From contig NZ_CP109078.1 in the NCBI RefSeq assembly GCF_035917455.1, forward strand, positions 6,990,001-7,054,000: a stretch of 64,000 bases of DNA, written 5' to 3'. The DNA is from Micromonospora sp. NBC_01796 (GTDB lineage: Bacteria; Actinomycetota; Actinomycetes; Mycobacteriales; Micromonosporaceae). The notes under the pieces are model-generated. The model was not told where the DNA came from, did not search any database, and was given only the letters and a program-made list of their open reading frames with translations. Positions 34,664 to 43,106 of this stretch are shown here, in pieces. How positions within the stretch are numbered: the stretch's first letter is position 1; each line of letters starts with the position of its first letter. The position numbers were made by a program, and so were the translations under genes.

Positions 34664-34709
34664 GACTACGTAGTCATGGGCTTCGAATGACGTGAACCAC
34701 GTAGTCGTG
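34664..34709. promoter_or_regulatory. Palindrome pair between hydrolase and LAL regulator
   Basis: GACTACGTAGTC (34664-34675) is a perfect 12-base palindrome. CACGTAGTCGTG (34698-34709) repeats its ACGTAGTC half 31 bases later, on the same DNA face. The pair sits between divergent starts at 34574 and 34757, so one regulator could act on both genes. The LAL protein is the obvious candidate. Confidence 0.52.
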
Positions 34710-34756
34710 TCCACCGGGGGTCGGCGCAAACCCGCGTTTCGCGTACCCTCTGTGCG

Positions 34757-37552
34757 ATGTCGAGCACCACGTACGGCGGCGCGTCGGTGGAGGGCGCCCG
34801 AGGCCGTGACCCCGCCGTATTGGTGGGACGCGATGTCGAGCGGGCCCGTCTGGACGAACTCGTCGAGGCAGCCAAGGCCGGCCTGAGCGGCGTACTGGTG
34901 CTGCGCGGCGAGGCCGGTGTGGGCAAGACGACACTGCTCGACCGGGTCGCCGCGACGGAGGACCTCACGGTCGTACGGGTCGTCGGGGTGGAGGCCGAGT
35001 CGGAGTTCCCGTTCGCCGGCCTGCACCGGCTGCTGGTGCCGTTCCTGCGTACGGACCATCCGTTGCCCGCGTCGCAGCGAAGGGCGCTGCATGTCGCCTG
35101 CGGCCTGGCCGACGGACCACCCGCCGACCGGTTCCTGGTGAGCCTGGCAGCCCTGTCACTGCTCTCCGAGGTCGCCGCGCAGAGCCCGCTGCTGTGCTGC
35201 GTCGACGACACCCAGTGGCTGGACCAGGAGTCGCTGCACGCGTTGGCCTTCGTCGCCCGCCGGATCCACGCCGACGGCATCGGTCTGGTCTTCACCGTCC
35301 GTACCGGTACCGAGATGGCCGCGCTGGACGGGTTGCCCACCATCGACCTGGCCGGTTTGGCCGGGAACGACGCGATCGAACTCCTGCACACGGTCATCGG
35401 CGCACCGCTCGACGCCCAGGTCGCCGAACACATCGTGACGCAGACCGGTGGGAACCCGCTCGCACTGACCGACCTCGCCACCGAACTGGCGAGCGACCCG
35501 CTGATCGGCGGCACGCTCCTGCTCGAGCCGCTGCCGCTCGGCGCCCGGCTGGAGGCCCACTACCTGCAACGGGTGCGGTCGCTGCCGGACGCGACCCAAC
35601 GGTGGATGCTGCTCGCCGCGGTCGAGCAGGCCGGCGATCTGCACTACGTGACGAACGCCGCCGCGATGTTGGGGATCACGCCGGACGCCGCCGACCCGGC
35701 CGAGTCCGCGCGCCTGATCGAAATGCGGCCCGACATCAGGTTCCGGCACCCCCTGGTCCGATCCGCGGTCTACGGCGGGGCGCTCGGCGTACAGCGGCGG
35801 GCTGCCCACGGCGCGCTCGCCGCCGCGACGACCCGGTCCGGTGACGCCGACCGGCGGGCCTGGCACCTTGCCGCCGCGTCGACCGGCCCGGACGAGACCG
35901 TCGCCGCCGAACTGGAGCGGGCGGCCGAACGCGCCGGTGCCCGCGGCGGTTATGCGGCCCGCGCCACGTTCCTCGCCCGTGCTGCGGAGCTGACCCCCGA
36001 CGAGTCGATCCGGGCCGGCCGCCTCCTCGCGGCCGCCGAGGCCGCGCTGAACGCCGGAGCGGCGGTACGCGCCCAGTCCCTGCTCGACGGGATAGACGTC
36101 GCTCTGATCGACCACCTGGCCCGGGGTCGGATGCTCATGGTGCGCAGCGAGGCGGTCGCCCACGCGGGGGCCCAGGCAAGGGTGGCCGCCATCTTCCTCA
36201 CCGCCTCGGCCGAGTTCCGCCAGGACGCGCCGGAACTCTCCCGCCACGCGCTCCTGCGCGCGTTCGACCACGCCATGGCGGCGGCGGGTTGCATCGTCGA
36301 CACCACCATCGCCGAGATCGCCGCCTTCGCGCACGACCAGATCGACGCCTCGAAGGCGGTCACGCTCGGCGACTACCAACTCCTCGCGCTCACCACCCTG
36401 GTGGCCGGTGACTACGCGGCGGCGGTGCCCCTGCTGCGCCAGGCGAACGCCCTGCTGCTGGCGCCCGAGACCTCCGACGAGGAGGTGCTGTCCCGATATC
36501 TCGTCGGTGTTTCCTTCTGCACCATCATCTGGGACGACGAGACCCGGATCGGCATTCTCCGGCGGGCGGCCGACGTCGCCCGGAGGGCCGGGGCGCTGCA
36601 CGAACTCGACATCGTACTGTTCGCCTGGTCACTGCACGAGGTCGTGGTCGGTAACCTCGCCGAGGCTGACGCGCTGCTGGTCGACGTACACCAGCTGCGC
36701 TCGGCGCTGGGGGTGACACCGGAGCAGTGGCAGGTCTACCGGATGCCCGAGATCGTCGCCTGGCGGGCCGAAGGCGACGATTCGCAGATCCGGGACCAGA
36801 TCCAGCGCACCCTGGATGTATCACTTCAGATCGGGATGGGTGCCAGCGCCGACACCGCCCGGATCGCGCACATGATCTACGCGATCGCGCGGGGCAGCTA
36901 TGCCGAGGCGGCCTCGATCGCCCGGGAACTCGTCGACGCCGATCCGACCCACCTACACGGCCGGGTACTGCCCGACCTGGTCGAGGCGGCCGTCCGCGCC
37001 GACGACCGGGCGTTGGCCGAGCGGACCCTGGCCGAGCTGGAGACGCGGGCCACGGTCAGCGGCACCCCTTCGGCGAACGGTATCCTGGCCCGGTCGCAGG
37101 CGTTGCTCGCGTCGCCCGCCGAGGCGGACGGCCTCTACCGGGAGGCCATCAACCGGCTGGAGTCGACCCAGTTGCGGTCCGACCTGGCCAGGGCCCACCT
37201 GCTGTACGGCGAGTGGCTCCGCCGGCAGAAACGTCGCCGCGACGCCCGCCACGAGCTCCGTACGGCGCTCGGCATGTTCGAGGAGATGGGTGCGAACGCG
37301 TTCGCCGACCGGGCCCGGCAGGAACTGGTCGCCACCGGTGAACGTGCCCGGCAGCGGTCGGTGGAGCTCGCGAACGAACTCACCCCGCAGGAGCTGACCA
37401 TCGCGAGGCTGGCCAGGGCCGGAGCCACCAACCCGGAGATCGCCACCCATCTCTTCCTGAGCGCCAACACCGTCGACTACCACCTGCGGAAGGTCTTCCG
37501 CAAGCTCGGCATCACCTCGCGCCGCCACCTCGGTCAGTCACTGCCCGACTGA
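34757..37552 (+). CDS. LAL-type LuxR family ATPase transcriptional regulator
   Basis: A 931-residue regulator of the MalT/LAL class. It opens with LVGRDVERARLDELVEAA and Walker A GEAGVGKTT near residue 51; Walker B-like LLCCVDDTQWLDQES follows. A long helical TPR-like region runs from about 340 to 850. The C-terminal LuxR helix-turn-helix reads ELTPQELTIARLARAGATNP, then FLSANTVDYHLRKVFRKLGI. It binds ATP and an unknown inducer, then activates nearby promoters. Such regulators often sit beside secondary metabolite genes; the NRPS pair begins 2.4 kb downstream. Its last 15 bases overlap the convergent YchJ-like gene. Confidence 0.95.
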   Translation: MSSTTYGGASVEGARGRDPAVLVGRDVERARLDELVEAAKAGLSGVLVLRGEAGVGKTTLLDRVAATEDLTVVRVVGVEAESEFPFAGLHRLLVPFLRTDHPLPASQRRALHVACGLADGPPADRFLVSLAALSLLSEVAAQSPLLCCVDDTQWLDQESLHALAFVARRIHADGIGLVFTVRTGTEMAALDGLPTIDLAGLAGNDAIELLHTVIGAPLDAQVAEHIVTQTGGNPLALTDLATELASDPLIGGTLLLEPLPLGARLEAHYLQRVRSLPDATQRWMLLAAVEQAGDLHYVTNAAAMLGITPDAADPAESARLIEMRPDIRFRHPLVRSAVYGGALGVQRRAAHGALAAATTRSGDADRRAWHLAAASTGPDETVAAELERAAERAGARGGYAARATFLARAAELTPDESIRAGRLLAAAEAALNAGAAVRAQSLLDGIDVALIDHLARGRMLMVRSEAVAHAGAQARVAAIFLTASAEFRQDAPELSRHALLRAFDHAMAAAGCIVDTTIAEIAAFAHDQIDASKAVTLGDYQLLALTTLVAGDYAAAVPLLRQANALLLAPETSDEEVLSRYLVGVSFCTIIWDDETRIGILRRAADVARRAGALHELDIVLFAWSLHEVVVGNLAEADALLVDVHQLRSALGVTPEQWQVYRMPEIVAWRAEGDDSQIRDQIQRTLDVSLQIGMGASADTARIAHMIYAIARGSYAEAASIARELVDADPTHLHGRVLPDLVEAAVRADDRALAERTLAELETRATVSGTPSANGILARSQALLASPAEADGLYREAINRLESTQLRSDLARAHLLYGEWLRRQKRRRDARHELRTALGMFEEMGANAFADRARQELVATGERARQRSVELANELTPQELTIARLARAGATNPEIATHLFLSANTVDYHLRKVFRKLGITSRRHLGQSLPD

Positions 37553-37972
37553 CCGGGGCGTCTCGCCGTCGAGGTAGACCCACTGCCCGTCGTCGCGGAC
37601 AAAACGACTGCGCTCGTGCATCGTGTCGGGCTGTCCCGACTCCTGGTAGTGGGCGCGGAACTCGACCGTACCCGCAGTGTCGAACAGGCCGCCCCGATCG
37701 GTGTCGACGACATCGAGGCGCGTCCACCGCTGCCGAGGGTCGAGGGTCAGTCGAGCAGGGCGGGTGGTGGGGTGCCAGGTCCGTAGCAGGTAGGCGGTGT
37801 CGCCGACGGAGAAGGCGCTGAACCGGGACCGCATGAGCTGCTCGGCGGTCGCCGCGGTCGTCTCTCCCCGGTGCAGCGGGCGGCAGCAGTCACCGTACGT
37901 CCGGGTCGAGCCGCAGGGGCAGGGTCGGGTCGAGTTGTCGACCGCCTTCCGGGCAGCACCGCGTTTCACCAC
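37538..37972 (-). CDS. YchJ-like SEC-C motif protein (UPF0225)
   Basis: A 144-residue protein. The N terminus holds the zinc-binding SEC-C pattern CPCGSTRTYGDCCRPLH. A YchJ domain follows (AEQLMRSRFSAFSVGDTAYL, then EFRAHYQESG), with an NTF2-like fold. Function is unknown; UPF0225 members are widespread single-copy proteins. GTG start at 37972. It overlaps the LAL regulator end by 15 bases, in convergent orientation. Confidence 0.92.
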   Translation of the reverse strand: MVKRGAARKAVDNSTRPCPCGSTRTYGDCCRPLHRGETTAATAEQLMRSRFSAFSVGDTAYLLRTWHPTTRPARLTLDPRQRWTRLDVVDTDRGGLFDTAGTVEFRAHYQESGQPDTMHERSRFVRDDGQWVYLDGETPRSVGQ

Positions 37973-38083
37973 CGGCTCATTGTGACGGACAGTACCGGCT
38001 GGTCGTGACCGGACCCGGACGGGCGGTCGCCGGGGAGTCGAGCCGGACGCTTTCGGAAGGCGGGTTCGGGGGCGGTCCCGTGC

Positions 38084-39469
38084 TCAAGCCCGGGCGCTCA
38101 CGGACCGGGGAAGGTGGATCCGGTTGCCGGTCGCCGCGATGTCGTCGGCGGGACAGCGGCCCGGCGCGACGTACCGGTCGACGAAGTCGCTCACGGCTGC
38201 CTGGACCCGAGCCGAGACGCCGAGCCGGGGCAGGGCGTCGGCCGCGGCGGTGAAGCAGGTGAGGGCGGCGGAGCGCAGCGCCGGGTTGCCCAGGCCCTCG
38301 CGTGCCGACGTCAGCCAGGCCCGCTGCGGGCGTAGGTAGCCGAGCTGTGCGGTCGCCTCGGCCGCGGCGTGTGCGGCGGTCGGGTCGTCCAGCAGCGCGG
38401 TGGTCACGGCCGCCGGCACGACCCAGCCGTCACCCGGCTGCTGGTCGATCATGCGGAATTCGAGGTACCCCCGGGGGCGTACCGGCGGTACCAGGGTGGC
38501 GAGGTGCCGCTCCAGGTCGTCGAGGGTGACCGGTCGGGGGCCGTGACCGGCCAGCCAGTCCCGCATGGTCAGGCCGCCCGCCGGTACGAGCCACGGCAGC
38601 GGGTCGGGTCGGGCGATCACCGCCACCCGCGCGTCGAGGGCGTAACGAGCCCAGGCGGTACGGGGATCGGCGGCGGCACGGGGTGCCCGGGTACGGCTCG
38701 CGTCGGTGCCGAACCGCAGCGCCTGCCGGTACGACACCCAGCGGGTGCCCGAGGCGCCGACGTACGGCGAGTTGGCGAACGCGGCGAGCAGCACCGGACC
38801 GATCGCGTTGGCGAGCCGCCACCGGCGGCGGTACCCGCGCCACCCTGCGGACTCGTCCCCCGCGTCGAGACACACCTGCACCGACGCGGTGTTGCACATC
38901 ACGGTCCGGCCGGCCGCACCCGTACGGTCGTGGTACGCCGCCAGGGCGAGGTAACGGGGGTGTTCGGTGACGAGCCGGGGCTTCCGTCCGGTGTCCAGCC
39001 CGGTCGGGTCGAGCCGGAGCCCGTCCGCGCCCAGAGCGGCCCGGACCAGGGCGAGGTCGTCGGCGACTGCGTCGACGCAGTCCTGCAGCCCCGCGCCGAC
39101 GGCCGAGGACAGCTCGAGCTGGCCACCGGGCTCGACGCTGATCCGGCAGCCGCCGGGCAGCGGGTCACCGAGGTGGGCGAGTGCGGCGTACAGGCGGGCC
39201 GTCGGTGGGCGGTCGAGCGGGTACGCAGGGTCCCGCACGACGTACTCCAGTTCGACGCCGACGCGACCGACGGGGCCGACCCGGTAGCCGGCGGCGGCGA
39301 CGTAGGCGGTGGCTGTCGCCTCCGTGAGGACAGCAGCGTCCACGGCGGACTCCGATGGGTGCAGGGTCCCGGTGTCCGGCCGCGCGCAGCCGCAGGACAC
39401 GAAGGTACGGGTGGAGGGGAGGTTGCCCCTCGCCGGGCCGGGCACCCGGTGGCTGGAGGCGATCTCCAT
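38084..39469 (-). CDS. egtA: Glutamate-cysteine ligase, EgtA-like
   Basis: Probably joins glutamate to cysteine, giving gamma-glutamylcysteine, the sulfur donor for ergothioneine in actinomycetes. The 461-residue protein matches GCS2/EgtA-type ligases: GVELEYVVRDP (the Glu-rich Mg/ATP region), GGCRISVEPGGQLELSS, MCNTASVQVCLDAG, LAAFANSPYVGASGTRWVSYRQ and YLEFRMIDQQPGDGW. ATG at 39469 is chosen; an upstream in-frame start at 39589 would add 40 residues of Arg/Pro-rich sequence. Normally egtA lies with egtB, egtC and egtD; none of these is within the window, so it is either an orphan or another gamma-glutamyl ligase. The 475-base gap upstream, shared with the NRPS, contains no other gene that I can support. 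Confidence 0.8.
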   Translation of the reverse strand: MEIASSHRVPGPARGNLPSTRTFVSCGCARPDTGTLHPSESAVDAAVLTEATATAYVAAAGYRVGPVGRVGVELEYVVRDPAYPLDRPPTARLYAALAHLGDPLPGGCRISVEPGGQLELSSAVGAGLQDCVDAVADDLALVRAALGADGLRLDPTGLDTGRKPRLVTEHPRYLALAAYHDRTGAAGRTVMCNTASVQVCLDAGDESAGWRGYRRRWRLANAIGPVLLAAFANSPYVGASGTRWVSYRQALRFGTDASRTRAPRAAADPRTAWARYALDARVAVIARPDPLPWLVPAGGLTMRDWLAGHGPRPVTLDDLERHLATLVPPVRPRGYLEFRMIDQQPGDGWVVPAAVTTALLDDPTAAHAAAEATAQLGYLRPQRAWLTSAREGLGNPALRSAALTCFTAAADALPRLGVSARVQAAVSDFVDRYVAPGRCPADDIAATGNRIHLPRSVSARA

Positions 39470-39944
39470 TAGCGGGCTGCGCCGCTCGGGTGTCCAGGCT
39501 GCCGCGGACCAACTGCCGGTGAACAGTCGGTTCGCGCGGGTGAACGGCGGAACCCGGCGTGCCGCCTGGCCCGTTCGGGCACGAGGCACCCACTTCGGAG
39601 GTCGCCCCGTCGGCGACGAGACTCATCCTGGTCCATCGACCGGCGCTCGGGATCGGCCAAATGGTCATCGGAATGCGCTTTCTCGAAGGATGGTCCGAGC
39701 CGGTACCGGCAAACAGATACTTGTCGAAGTGCGCCGGGTTCCTTGGCAGTAGCCAGAACGGCCACCGTCGACAATGGAATGGAGAGGCCTGTGCCGGTAT
39801 GCGCCCGTATGGCACCGGCGCCCACTCCGTCGACTGCGCTCATCACGCTCGAACACCCTCCGACCGGGGCGGCTCGTGGAGCCCGCCCCGGCCGTGGTGT
39901 GCCGGGCGTGTGTCTGACGGATCGAATGGGGAGTGTGGCGAACC

Positions 39945-42900
39945 ATGATTGAGCTACCGCTGTCGCCTGCGCAGGAACGGCTGTGGTTCCTCGACCGGTT
40001 CGATCCGGGACAGCCGAACAACGTCACCTACGCCAGCCGGCTGCGGGGAAAGGTCGACGCCGACCTGCTGGCCCGGGCCTTCGCCGCCGTGACCGTCCGG
40101 CACGAGGCGCTGCGCGCCACCATCCTCGACCGCGCCGGTGTCCCGGTGCAGGTGATCGCCGATCCCGGCCCGTTCGACCTCGAACGCGTCGACCTGACCG
40201 CGGAGCCGGAGTCGCTGCGGGAGAACCGGGCCCGCGAGATCGGGCGGCAGGTCTTCGACACCAGCTTCGACCTGGCCCGTGGACCGCTGATCCGGGCGGT
40301 GCTGCTGACCCTCGGCCAGGACGACCACGTGTTGCTGGTGGTCGTCCACCACGTGATCTTCGATGGCAGCTCGGTGACGATCCTCATGGCCGACCTGCGT
40401 ACGGCCTACGGCGCCCTGGTCGACGGTGGCGTACCGGACCTGCCGGCGCTGGCGGTCGGTTGGGCGGACTACGTACGTGAGCAGGCGGACCAGCCGGCGG
40501 GGAAGGTGGAGCAGGATCTCGCGTACTGGCGGGAACGGCTCGCCGGCGCACCCACCCTGGCACTGCCGACCGACCTGCCCCGCCCGCTGTTCAAGACCTC
40601 GCGCACGGCGCAGGTACGACACCAGTTCGACGGTGACCTCACCGCCCGGCTGCAACGGCTGGCGCAGAGCCAGCGGTGCACCCTGTTCATGGTGATGCTC
40701 GCCGGCTACCAGGCGCTGCTGGGCCGGCACGCCGGTCAGGACGACGTCTGTGTCGGTACGGCCAGCGCCGGGCGCTCCCGCGCCGAGCTGGAGTCCCTCG
40801 TCGGCTGCCTGATCCAGACCCTGGTGTTGCGCGGTGACCTCTCCGGCGACCCCACCGTACGGGAGCTGCTCCGGCGAACCCGTGACACCGCCCTGGACGC
40901 GTACGGACACCAGGAGGTGTTGTTCGAGCGGTTGGTCAGCGAGCTGGACGTGACCCGCGACGTGAGTCGTACGCCGTTGTTCGAGACCATGTTCGTCCTG
41001 CACACCCAGGGCCAGCCGGGACTGGACGTGCTACCCGGAGTGCAGGGCGCACCGTTCACCGTCGGCGTGGTGCAGACCCTGTTCGACCTGGTGGTGGACG
41101 CCTGGATGACCCCTAACGGGCTGGCCATGACGGCCAGGTACGACACCGCGCTGTTCACCCCGGAGACGGTCAGCGCGATGTTGCGTCGGTTCGAGGTGTT
41201 GTTGCGGGCGTGTACGGAGGATGTGGATCGGCGGGTGTCGGAGCTGCCGATGGATGACGCGGTCGGATTGCGGTCGGTGCTGGCGCGGGGTCAGGGTCCG
41301 CGTCGGCCGTACTCGGGGACGGTTGGGTCGTTGTTCGGGACGCGGGTCGCGGCTGCGCCGGACGCGCTCGCGGTGGGTTCCCTCAGCTATCGGGGGCTGG
41401 ACGAGCGGGCGAATCGGATCGCCCGGTATCTGCGGCGGTCGGGGGTGGCGCCGGGTTCGGTGGTGGGGGTGTGTCTGGACCGGACGCCCGACCTGGTGGC
41501 GACGTTGCTGGCGGTGTGGCGGTGTGGCGCGGCGTACCTGCCGTTGGATCCGGGGTTGCCGCCGGCCAGGATGTCGTGGCTGCGTTCGGACTCCGGCGCG
41601 GGGCATCTCGTGACACAGGAGAGCCTGGCGACGACAACCGGTGACGGCGGGTCGCAGCGGATTCTCTGGTTGGACCGGGATGCGGTGGAGATCGAGGCGG
41701 AGTCCGCCGAGCCCTTTGCGGAGTCGGTTGATCCGGGTGCGTTGGCGTATTTGTTGTATACGTCGGGGTCGACGGGGTGGCCGAAGGGTGTGGGGGTGCC
41801 GCATTCGGCGTTGACGAACCTGTTGTTGTCGATGCGGGACGCGTTGGGTTCTGGTTCGTCGGATGTGTGGTTGGGGTTGACGTCGTTGTCGTTTGACATC
41901 AGTGGGTTGGAGTTGTTCCTTCCGTTGGTGGTCGGTGCCCGTCTGGTGTTGGTCCCGGAGGAGCGGGTGAAGGATGGTGCGGCGATTGTGCGGTTGGTGC
42001 GGGCGGAGGGGGTGTCGTTTGTGCAGGCGACGCCGTCGGGGTGGCGGATGTTGCTCGATGCGGGGTTCGATTTCCCGTCGGTGGTGGGGTTGACCGGTGG
42101 TGAGGAGTTGCCGGTGGGGTTGGGTCGGGAGTTGCGGTCGCGGGTGTCGCGGTTGGTGAATGTGTACGGGCCGACGGAGACGACGATCTGGTCCACCCTT
42201 GCCGAGGTGCCGGTGGGTGTGGGGTCGGTGTCGTTGGGTGCGCCGATCGGTAACACGCAGGTGTATGTGGTGGATCGGGGGTTGCGGCCGGTGCCGGTCG
42301 GGGTGCCGGGTGAGTTGGTCATTGGTGGGGCGGGTGTGGCGTGGGGGTACGTGGGGCGGGCGGGTTTGACCGCTGGTCGGTTCGTTCCTGATCCGTACGG
42401 GGCGCCGGGTGGGCGGTTGTATCGGACGGGGGACCGGGTCCGGTGGTTGCGGGGTGGGGGGTTGGAGTTCCTGGGTCGGGTGGACCATCAGGTGAAGGTG
42501 CGGGGGTACCGGATCGAGTTGGGTGAGGTCGAGGCCCGTCTCGTGGAGCATCCCCTCGTCGGTCAGGCGGCGGTGGTGGTGGCGGGCAAGGGAGAGGATG
42601 CCCGTCTGGTGGGTTACGTGTCACCTGCGGGGTCGGGTGAGGTGCCGTCGGGGCGGCAGTTGCGGTCGTATCTGGCGGAGGCATTGCCGGGGTACATGGT
42701 TCCGGGGCAGGTGATGGTGTTGGACGCGTTGCCGTTGAACACCGCCGGCAAAATCGACCGACGCAACCTACCCACCGAACTCCCCGACTCCGACGCCCGC
42801 GAGCACGTCCCACCCTCCACCGAAGTCGAGGAACTGGTGGCGGCCACCTGGGGTGAGGTGCTCGGACGGGAACGGGTCGGGGCGCTGGACGACTTCTTCG

Positions 42901-43106
42901 ACCTCGGCGGCCACTCCCTGCTCGCCACCCGAGCCGTCGCCCGACTCGGCGCCGCACTCGAAATGGAAATACCGATCCGGACACTGTTCGTCCACTCCAC
43001 CGTCGAAGCCTTTGCGGCCGTGCTCGAGGAACTCCTCGTCACCGACCTCGAACAGCTCTCCGACGACGAGGTCGTCCGGCTGCTCGACGGGGATGTGAAC
43101 CCGTGA
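39945..43106 (+). CDS. Non-ribosomal peptide synthetase, module C-A-T
   Basis: A 1053-residue single module. The condensation domain (about 1-430) has the catalytic HHVIFDG at H135-G141. The adenylation domain (about 455-950) has YTSGSTGWPKG, VYGPTETTIW, YRTGDRVRW, the hinge GRVDHQVKVRGYRIE and the Lys of NTAGKIDRRN. The carrier domain has the phosphopantetheine Ser S991 in DLGGHSLLA. The hand-read specificity code is D-I-L-Q-L-G-V-I-W-K, one change from the glycine code I recall. No epimerisation, methylation or docking domain is visible. The N-terminal C domain implies an upstream donor or starter acyl group not encoded here. ATG at 39945 is preferred over GTG at 39933. Codon use changes sharply in the A domain (see findings). 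Confidence 0.96.
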   Translation: MIELPLSPAQERLWFLDRFDPGQPNNVTYASRLRGKVDADLLARAFAAVTVRHEALRATILDRAGVPVQVIADPGPFDLERVDLTAEPESLRENRAREIGRQVFDTSFDLARGPLIRAVLLTLGQDDHVLLVVVHHVIFDGSSVTILMADLRTAYGALVDGGVPDLPALAVGWADYVREQADQPAGKVEQDLAYWRERLAGAPTLALPTDLPRPLFKTSRTAQVRHQFDGDLTARLQRLAQSQRCTLFMVMLAGYQALLGRHAGQDDVCVGTASAGRSRAELESLVGCLIQTLVLRGDLSGDPTVRELLRRTRDTALDAYGHQEVLFERLVSELDVTRDVSRTPLFETMFVLHTQGQPGLDVLPGVQGAPFTVGVVQTLFDLVVDAWMTPNGLAMTARYDTALFTPETVSAMLRRFEVLLRACTEDVDRRVSELPMDDAVGLRSVLARGQGPRRPYSGTVGSLFGTRVAAAPDALAVGSLSYRGLDERANRIARYLRRSGVAPGSVVGVCLDRTPDLVATLLAVWRCGAAYLPLDPGLPPARMSWLRSDSGAGHLVTQESLATTTGDGGSQRILWLDRDAVEIEAESAEPFAESVDPGALAYLLYTSGSTGWPKGVGVPHSALTNLLLSMRDALGSGSSDVWLGLTSLSFDISGLELFLPLVVGARLVLVPEERVKDGAAIVRLVRAEGVSFVQATPSGWRMLLDAGFDFPSVVGLTGGEELPVGLGRELRSRVSRLVNVYGPTETTIWSTLAEVPVGVGSVSLGAPIGNTQVYVVDRGLRPVPVGVPGELVIGGAGVAWGYVGRAGLTAGRFVPDPYGAPGGRLYRTGDRVRWLRGGGLEFLGRVDHQVKVRGYRIELGEVEARLVEHPLVGQAAVVVAGKGEDARLVGYVSPAGSGEVPSGRQLRSYLAEALPGYMVPGQVMVLDALPLNTAGKIDRRNLPTELPDSDAREHVPPSTEVEELVAATWGEVLGRERVGALDDFFDLGGHSLLATRAVARLGAALEMEIPIRTLFVHSTVEAFAAVLEELLVTDLEQLSDDEVVRLLDGDVNP

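Noticed and set aside
39470-39944. Possible small gene or precursor peptide before the NRPS (for example the frame at 39743-39952)
   Set aside because: No ribosome site, no conserved motif, and it overlaps the NRPS start; I found no MbtH-like protein either.
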